Below are positions 56,250 to 64,000 of a stretch of 64,000 bases of DNA, one piece after another (position 1 is the stretch's first letter; each line of letters starts with the position of its first letter). This DNA comes from Brassica napus (lineage: Eukaryota; Streptophyta; Magnoliopsida; Brassicales; Brassicaceae): positions 11,495,509-11,559,508 of the forward strand of contig NC_063442.1 of the NCBI RefSeq assembly GCF_020379485.1, in the 5' to 3' direction. The notes under the pieces were generated by a model. That model was not told where the DNA came from, ran no database searches, and saw only the letters and a list, made by a program, of their open reading frames with translations. A program made the position numbers and the translations under genes.

Positions 56250-59200
56250 ATGGAGGCTTCACCTGCAAAGTTCTTCTTCGGCTTCCTGATTGTTTCCATC
56301 TTCTTGTGGATGATCTTCATGTGAGCCACTCTCCCTTCAAGAGTTTGCCTTTATAGCTGATTACAAGTGCTTACTCGATTCTGTATACGTTACTTTGGTG
56401 TTTAGTGTTTTAGTAGTGAGATTGTTTTTTTTTCTCAGACTGTGTTCAAGGTTCTTTGCGTGGATTCTTAGCCGAGTGCTGGGAGCATCTGTTGTGTTCC
56501 GTGTTGGCGGTTGGAAGTGCCTCAAGGATGTCGTGGTTAAGTTTAAAAAGGTGAGACCTGAAAACTCTGTGTAATCATCTAATCACTGTTAAATCAGATC
56601 AATGTAGTGTGGATTGCATCTGTTAAGAGTGGGTTGCATCTCTGCTATGTAGCTAAGAAATAATGTTTCTGTGGACTATTCATCAAAGCACTATTGTCAA
56701 GAGAGAGCAAAAATGTTCCTTTAGAAGCTTAGTGGATTGAATCTGTTCTCTATGTAGCTAAGAAAGAATGTTTCTGTAAACTTTTCGTTAAAGCACTATT
56801 GCCAAGGAAAAACAGAACTGTTTCTGTAGCAGCTTGATTGATTCAAATCAATGTAGCTATGAAAGATTGTCTCTGTGGAAGACCAATGTAGTTTTATTTC
56901 ATCTCTGCTTTTTACATTCTGTAGCAGACCGTCTTGTTAGTATCAACTTTTTTGCATGATTGTTTCTACTTGGACAATGGTTCGTTGCTAATGTTTTTGT
57001 TTTGAGACGACTGTAAAGTTATCTCAAAGATGATTTTCTTCTGGTTTGAGTGTTTTTCTAGGGTGCTATTGAGTCTGTGTCTGCTGGTGAAATTAAACTT
57101 AGTTTACGACAGTCCTTGGTCAAACTCGGCGTTGGTTTTCTTTCTAGAGATCCAAAAGTGCAAGTCTTGATATGTGATCTTGAAGTTGTAATGAGGTCAT
57201 CGACTTCAACAAAAAATGTACCCAAAGCCAAAAGTCAGAAACCTCGTACTTCAGGCAGGGGAAAATGGATGGTGGTTGCTAATGTTGCAAGGTTTCTTTC
57301 AGTTTCTGTCGCAGATATGGTTGTCAAGGTAATTAGTTTGAGTTAACTATCTTTCTTCGTATGCAGTACTGAGATTTGATTGTCTTTTGGTAGAGATATG
57401 TGGAAACTATTTTGTAATAAACTATGTGTAATGCAGACCCGAAAGGCAATAGTTGAAGTCAAAGAACTGAAGTTAGATATATCTAAGGATGGTGGAACAA
57501 AGCCCAATCTATATGTTAAGCTGCATGTAATACCGATTCTGGTTCACTTATGTGAATCACGCATGATGTCTGATGAGTCTTCTAGCATAGGCTTTGAAAG
57601 GTGTACTGCTTCCCAAACGTCTTCTGCCACATCAGACAGATCCTCTGCTGCATTATTTTGTGATGAATTCTCTCTTTCTACCGAGTTTGGACATGACAGG
57701 TACCTGCTTAAATGGACTACTTTGTAGACTTTTTTGGATACTTGCACTTGTCTAGATTCATGTCGTCTTATGTTTCAGAAGATAAATCCTTACTCAATCA
57801 GTGGTTTACTCATTTTTTGTTCTTTTTTCTGAAATAGGGCTGTAGGAATTGTTTCACGAAATGTGGAAATTGTATCTGGAGATGTAACTCTGACTTTTGA
57901 TGAGGATTCGTTTCCTAAGAGCAAACATTCATCATCTACTGTCCATTCAGATGATGTTGTAAGGTCAACTAGTGTTACTTCATCCGCCAAGAAATCGGAT
58001 AAAGAGCATAAGCTGGTGGCAGCACTTGCAAAATATTCTCCATCTTTTCCTGAAAAGGTTAGTTAGTTTGCCTAATGAACTTGGCCAAATATTTTACGTT
58101 TCTGTGAGTCTGCATTATTGAAAAGATTTTACTTGTCTTCTGAGTCTGAAACTATCTAACCTCCACTGACGGTGTGGTCTTACTGACCAGGTTTTATTCA
58201 TATTACCCAAACTGGATGTGAGATGTGTCAATCGAGAACATGATCTCGTTGCTGAGAATAACATCACAGGAATCCAACTTACGAGTGTTAAGTCAAAATC
58301 TTTTGAGGACACAGGGGAGAGTACACGTCTTGATGTTCAGATGGAACTCAGTGAGATTCATGTATGGTTGTGTTAGCTCTTTCAGATATATGATTTCTGT
58401 ATCTTTTTTTTATCTACTAATGCTGCGCTCTTGTGTTTCTTGCAGCTTTTTAGAGAAGCTAAGTCCTCTGTTTTGGAGATAATGAAAGTTGATGTGGTCT
58501 CTTTTATCTACATCCCAATTCAGGTTTGGAATCTTATGAAAAGTATACATATTTTATTCTATTTTTAAAAGCCCTTTGCATTTGAATCAATACTCTTGAC
58601 TTGTGAATGCTAGGTCTATTTGCTTGTTTCCTTACAACTGACTTAGGTTTCTGTTTGTAGTTTTAGTTTGTATCATATGTATTCATCCAGAACGGGAAGT
58701 CTGTTTTGTTGGTATGCATCAGTTTGAGTTATACTTTCGAAAGCTTGTAAATTTATACTGTTACATATTCTCTCTTTTCAGCCGGTTCTGCCAGTAAGAG
58801 CTGAAGTTGATATAAAGCTGGGAGGTACACGATGCAACCTATTCATTTCTAGGCTACAGCCGTGGTTGCGTCTTCATTTCTTGAAAAAGAAAAAACTGGT
58901 GCTTCATGTTCCCACTCACACACTGGAGAAATCAAAAGCTGCTGATACGAAAGCCATTATGTGGACAGGCACAGTTTCAGCCCCTGAGATGGCTGTTATA
59001 CTCTATGGTATTGATGATTTACCGGTGTATCATGTAAGTCACGTAATTACACAATTTTGGTTAAACTTAGACTTCATAGATAAGTGAACTTAAATGCAGT
59101 CATGAGAAATTGCAGTAAGCCTTTTCACTTGCGTGATTTAATTCTTTAGTTATGCAACATGAATTTTGTTTTACTATATGCTAAACAGTATTTTGTTCTT

Positions 59201-62200
59201 GGTGTTTGATATGCAGTTTTGTTCGCAGTCGTCGCATGTGTTTGCAAATAACATTTCGAGTATGGGCACAGCAATTCATGTTGAACTTGGTGAACTGAAT
59301 CTGCATTTGGCAGATGAGTACCAGGAATGCTTTAAAGAAAACCTTTTCGGAATAGAGCCGAACTCTGGTTCGTTGATGCATATAGCAAAGCTTAGCTTGG
59401 ATTGGGGAAGAAGAGACAGAACATCATCTGACGAGGTTAGTTGCAGAAGTAAATTGGTACTCTCAGTAGACGTGACAGGAATGGGTATATACTTTTCTTT
59501 CAAGCGTGTTGAATCTGTCATAACAAATGCTATGTCCTTCAAAGCTCTCTTCAAGACATTATCTGTTGCTGGCAAAAAGATGAATCAAACTGGAGGAGTG
59601 CAACCAGCCAAAGGATCTGGGAAAGGAACTAGGCTAGTGAATCTGAATCTTGAACGTTGTTGTGTGACTTTCTGTGACGACACAGGATTGGATAATACAG
59701 TTATTGAAGACCCTAAAACCGTCAATTATGGATCACAAGGTGGCCGAGTTACGTTTAGTTCATTAGCTGATGGTAGACCACGCACAGCGAACGTAGCGTC
59801 TACTGCTTCTGAAGAATGTAAAAGACTGAAGTACTCGGTTTCTCTTGAAATATCACAGTTTAGCCTTTGTCTCAACAAGGATAAACTCTCGGTGCAAATG
59901 GATCTTGGAAGAGCAGTATCCATCTATCAGGAGTATTTGGAGGAGCATAAACCTTGTTCAAAGGTCAAGTTGTTTGATATGCACAACGCAAAGCTTGTAC
60001 GTCGATCTGGTGGTCTTAATGACATAGATGTGTGTTCTCTCTTCAGTGCTACTGATATTTCACTGGGTTGGGAACCTGATGTTCATCTATCTTTCTATGA
60101 ACTGTTTTTACGGTTGAAATCCCTGGTTTATGCGCAAAAGCTTAAGGAACAGGAAAGGGTGGGCAGATCTAGTGTGAAAGATGGTGGCTCGGGTGAAGAA
60201 AGAAATCTATCCAATTCTGCTGACAAGCAGAAGAAAAAGGAATCTATGTTTGCTATTGATGTGGAAACTTTGACGATATCAGCTGAGGTAGGAGATGGGG
60301 TAGAGGTTAAATTGGAGGCGCAATCAATTTTTTCTGAGAATGCGTGTATAGGAGTCCTTCTTGAGGGGCTTATGCTTGCTTTTAATGGATCTCGAGTGTT
60401 GAAAACTACAAGAATGCAAATATCAAGAATCCCTGCTGCCTCGTCTAGTGTGTCTGATGCAGTCCCTGTAATGACAAGTGGTCCTTGGGACTGGGTAGTA
60501 CAAGGTCTTGATGTGCACATTTGTATGCCATACAAATTACAGTTGCGTGCCATAGATGATTCGATTGAGGACATGTTGCGAGCCTTGAGACTTATAACTG
60601 TAGCGAAAAGTAAAAACCTGTTTCCAGGAAAGAGAGAAAGCTCGAAGCCTAAGAACAAGAAATCTAGCCCAAAATTTGGCCGCATAAGATTTGGCATACG
60701 CAGGCTAACCGCATATATTGAGGAAGAACCAATTCAAGGTTGGCTTGATGAACACTATCATCTGGTGAAGAAGGAAGCCTGCGAGTTGGCTGTCAGATTG
60801 AAATTTCTTGAAGATTTTATCCAAAAAGCTACCCAGTCTCCTAAAGGTGCTGAAACAAGTGATCCTACAGATGAAAGAAAGATGCTTTTTGATGGGGTTG
60901 AAATTGATGTCCAGGATCCTTCAGCTATTAACAAAGTGAAGGATGAGATTCATAAACGGTCTTTTCAATCGTATTATCAGGCATGCCAGGGTTTAGCATC
61001 CTCAGAGGGTTCAGGTGCCTGTACGGAAGGATTCCAGGCAGGTTTTAAGCCAAGTACTGCTAGAACCTCTCTTCTCTCTGTTTGTGCCACAGATTTTGAT
61101 TTAAGCGTGACGGCAGTTCATGGTGGTGATGCTGGTTTGATGGAAGTCTTGAAGAAGCTTGATCCTATATGTCAAGAAAACGACATACCCTTTTCAAGGT
61201 TATATGGAAGCAATGTTGACTTGAAAACTGGAAGCTTGGTAGTTCAGCTAAGAGATTACACACTTCCTCTTCTCTCTGGCACTTCTGGCAAATGTGAAGG
61301 TCGTATTGTGCTGGCTCAGCAGGTATGGTTATTTTCTTGTTATCTTTTCGTTTCCCATGCAATATGTTTGATTTGTTATCTCTGTTTATGATTGTTATTT
61401 GTTTTAGTTTTTTTTTTCTAACCCACAGCTTTCTGGTTATGACCTCAATTGACTGATTATATGACTCATGACTGCTTGTTATTGTTCTTTTAAATTAGGC
61501 AACGTGTTTTCAGCCACAAATTTCCCAAGACGTATTTGTAGGCAGATGGAGAAAAGTGCGAATGTTCCGGTCAGCAACTGGGACAACTCCACCGATGAAG
61601 ACCTACTCAGATCTGCGCATACACTTTGAACAAGGACAAGTTTCCTTTGGAGTTGGATATGAACCGGCTTTTGCAGACATTAGCTATGCTTTCACAGTTG
61701 CTCTTCGGAGAGCGAATCTGAGTCATAGAGGTCCAGGTATTCTACCCACCGTTAAAAAAGAACGAAGCTTACCTTGGTGGGATGATATGAGAAACTATGT
61801 TCATGGCAATATCAGTTTATCTTTTTCTGAATCAAAATGGGATGTTCTTGCTACAACGGATCCATATGAGAGTCTTGATAAACTTCAAATAGTGACTGGT
61901 CCTATTGAACTTCAGCAGTCAGATGGTCGTTTGTTTGTCAATGCTAAAGACTTCAAGATAAAGCTGAGCAGTCTGGAGAGTTTGATTAGCCGACACTCTT
62001 TAAAAATTCCAGTTGGCACCTCTGGAGGTGCATTTATTGAAGCCCCTGCATTTAATCTTGAAGTCACAATGGACTGGGAATGTGAGTCTGGGGATTCTTT
62101 GAATCATTACCTATATGCATTTCCATCTGAAGGAAAGCCTCGTGAGAAGGTCTTTGATCCGTTCAGATCAACATCACTCTCGCTTCGGTGGAATTTCTCC

Positions 62201-64000
62201 CTTAGACCTGAAAAGTTTCACCAGTCTTCCTCAGGTACTGAGCATCCAACAGACACTGCAGTTCTCTGCAGCTCGCAAGACCAGCCTGAGACACCAACAA
62301 TGAATCTCGGAGCTCATGATTTGGCATGGATACTTAAGTTCTGGGGTTTAAATTACTATCCTCCTCATAAGTTACGTTCTTTCTCCAGATGGCCTAGGTT
62401 TGGTGTCGCAAGAAGTGCAAGATCAGGAAATTTATCTCTGGACAAGGTGATGACGGAATTTATGCTCCGTGTAGATGCCACTCCTTCCTTGATAAATTAC
62501 ATGCCTTGGGACTCTGACGATCCTGCCAAAGGATTGAGTTTTAACATGTCAAAGCTAAAATACGAACTGTGCTATAGTCGCGGGAAGCAAAAATATACAT
62601 TTGAATGCAAGCGAGATGTGCTTGACCTTGTATATCAAGGTCTTGATCTTCACGTGCCTAAGGCTTTTCTTAACAAAGATGAGCATCCTTACGTTCCAGC
62701 AGGCATTCAGGTTTTGAGAAAAAGCTCCCAAAATGCTTTGATAGACAGAGTACCCTCTGGAAAGGACCATAAGAGGAATGAGAAGCATCGCGATGAAGGG
62801 TTTCTATTGTCTTCTGATTATTTTACAATCAGAAGGCAGGCCCCAAAAGCTGATCCTGAAAGACTATTGGCATGGCAAGAGGCTGGAAGAAGAAATCTGG
62901 AGATGACGTATGTGAGGTCTGAGTTTGAGAATGGAAGCGAGAGTGATGAACATATACGATCAGACCCTAGTGATGATGATGGATACAATGTTGTCATTGC
63001 TGACAATTGTCAACGGGTCTTTGTTTATGGCCTCAAACTCCTGTGGACAATTGCAAATAGAGATGCTGTTTGGTCTTTTGTTGGTGGAATATCGAAAGCA
63101 TTTGAGCCACCGAAACCTTCTCCGTCTCGTCAGTATACACAGAGAAAGATTCTTGAAGAGAGTCAAGAGGAATCTTGTCTGGAAACACATCAAGGGGAAA
63201 CGTTGAAATCTTCTCCAAGCCCAGGTAGGAACCTCCCTTCTCAGCCTATGGAGATGGAAGAACCTCTTTCATCACCGTCGCATTCAGTGAAAATTGAGAA
63301 ATCATACGACAGAGCTGGTATGTCATGATTTAATAATTAACAACGTTGGTTTCTGTTTTTTTTTTCTTACTCATTTCTCAAAGAACTGAAATTTCTCGGA
63401 GAACTTGCTGGTTCAATAACGATGTTATTTACTTATTCACATTTGACCTCGATCTAGGTAATCCTGAGACCAGTGAATCTGAGGAAGATGGGACTCGTCA
63501 CTTCATGGTGAATGTCATTGAGCCACAGTTTAATCTTCACTCAGAAGATGCTAATGTAAGTAATTATCGTCGTATAAGAATGCACAATTAACACCATTAC
63601 CTACTTTAGAGCGTTGGAACAGTATTAGTATTTACTTATTAGGTTAATCTAGCTGGCATTTAAACTTCTCTCGTAGCATATATTAGAGCTAACAAGCTGT
63701 GTGATGCATATAGTTAACCAACAAAACTGACATGATATTCATGGTTATTAAAAAAGAGTTTTCTTACCGGCTGATAAACCTCACTTTGATGAATAACAGG
63801 GTCGCTTTCTGCTTGCTGCTGTTAGTGGTCGTGTTCTAGCACGATCTTTTAATTCCATTATGCGTGTTGGTGTGGAAGTAATTGAGCAGGCTCTTGGCAC
63901 TGGAAGTGCCCAGGTTCCAGAATGTAGTCCTGAAATGACTTGGACTCGGATGGAATTTTCTGTAATGTTAGAGCATGTGCAGGCCCATGTTGCTCCAACT
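56250..64000 (+). CDS. SAB: SABRE, giant bridge-like lipid-transfer protein (5' part)
   Basis: Orthologue of Arabidopsis SABRE, needed for oriented cell expansion and planar polarity; its family (Hobbit/BLTP2/FMP27) forms long hydrophobic grooves thought to carry lipids at ER-plasma membrane contacts. Twelve exons are in the window: 56250-56320, 56439-56550, 57062-57328, 57437-57699, 57838-58057, 58191-58361, 58446-58523, 58782-59033, 59217-61322, 61499-63317, 63458-63555 and 63800 to the window end. All phases agree, giving about 1,886 residues without a break; the gene runs on beyond 64000. The N-terminus has a membrane anchor (FFFGFLIVSIFLWMIF) followed by a hydrophobic FFAWILSRVLGASVVFRVGG. 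Matches recalled SABRE blocks such as KLSLRQSLVKLGVGFLSRD and HLADEYQECFKENLFGIEPN. Exons 9 and 10 are unusually large. Confidence 0.95.

Noticed and set aside
60128..60697. 189-codon minus-strand frame inside SABRE
   Set aside because: Antisense of the large SABRE exon 9, whose frame is conserved.

Overview
This is a piece of a plant nuclear genome from the mustard family, most likely Brassica, Raphanus or a close relative. The base composition is AT-rich, genes have short introns with GT/AG borders, and transposons and their debris are dense. Four genes (a PCR9-type PLAC8 protein, HEMA1, heme oxygenase HO4 and SABRE) are, from what I recall of the Arabidopsis map, neighbours at about At1g58250-At1g58320. 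This suggests an ancestral block that has been expanded by insertions. No bacterial features, CRISPR arrays, rRNA or tRNA genes were seen.

Layout. 0-2 kb: a secreted GH1 beta-glucosidase with a single intron. 2-6 kb: gene-poor DNA with tandem duplications. 6.2-8.9 kb: a four-exon PCR9-type membrane protein gene. About 10 kb: a stray inverted copy of a heme oxygenase 3' end. 12.8-14.9 kb: glutamyl-tRNA reductase (HEMA). 16.2-21.5 kb, minus strand: a four-exon heme oxygenase (HO4) with a 4.2 kb first intron. HEMA and HO4 face each other tail to tail; one makes the tetrapyrrole precursor and the other opens heme toward the phytochrome chromophore.

22-50 kb is an accessory region built around desulfoglucosinolate sulfotransferase (SOT16-18 family) copies: one intact on the minus strand (24.1-25.2 kb), one 3' fragment (33.1 kb), one split by a 5.8 kb L1-type LINE (33.8-40.6 kb), and one intact on the plus strand (49.2-50.3 kb). 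Around them lie a gene-fragment-carrying DNA transposon with TIRs and a TAA target duplication, a non-autonomous Helitron with its 3' hairpin, MITEs, old LTRs, a VIH (PPIP5K) gene fragment, and a nearly pristine 4.5 kb Ty1/copia element inserted in an exon of an acyl-lipid thioesterase (ALT-type) pseudogene. Duplicated flanks of the SOT copies act as empty-site controls that support two of the transposon insertions.

50-56 kb is AT-rich and gene-free with repeat relics. 56.25 kb to the window end: the first twelve exons of SABRE (SAB), a giant bridge-like lipid-transfer protein gene that continues past the window.

I found no wholly new molecular system. The most noteworthy items are the chimeric gene-capturing transposon, the LINE insertion with a 116 bp target deletion, the 66 bp triplicated promoter repeat in front of the plus-strand SOT gene, and a heme oxygenase with an extra glycine in its distal-helix motif.
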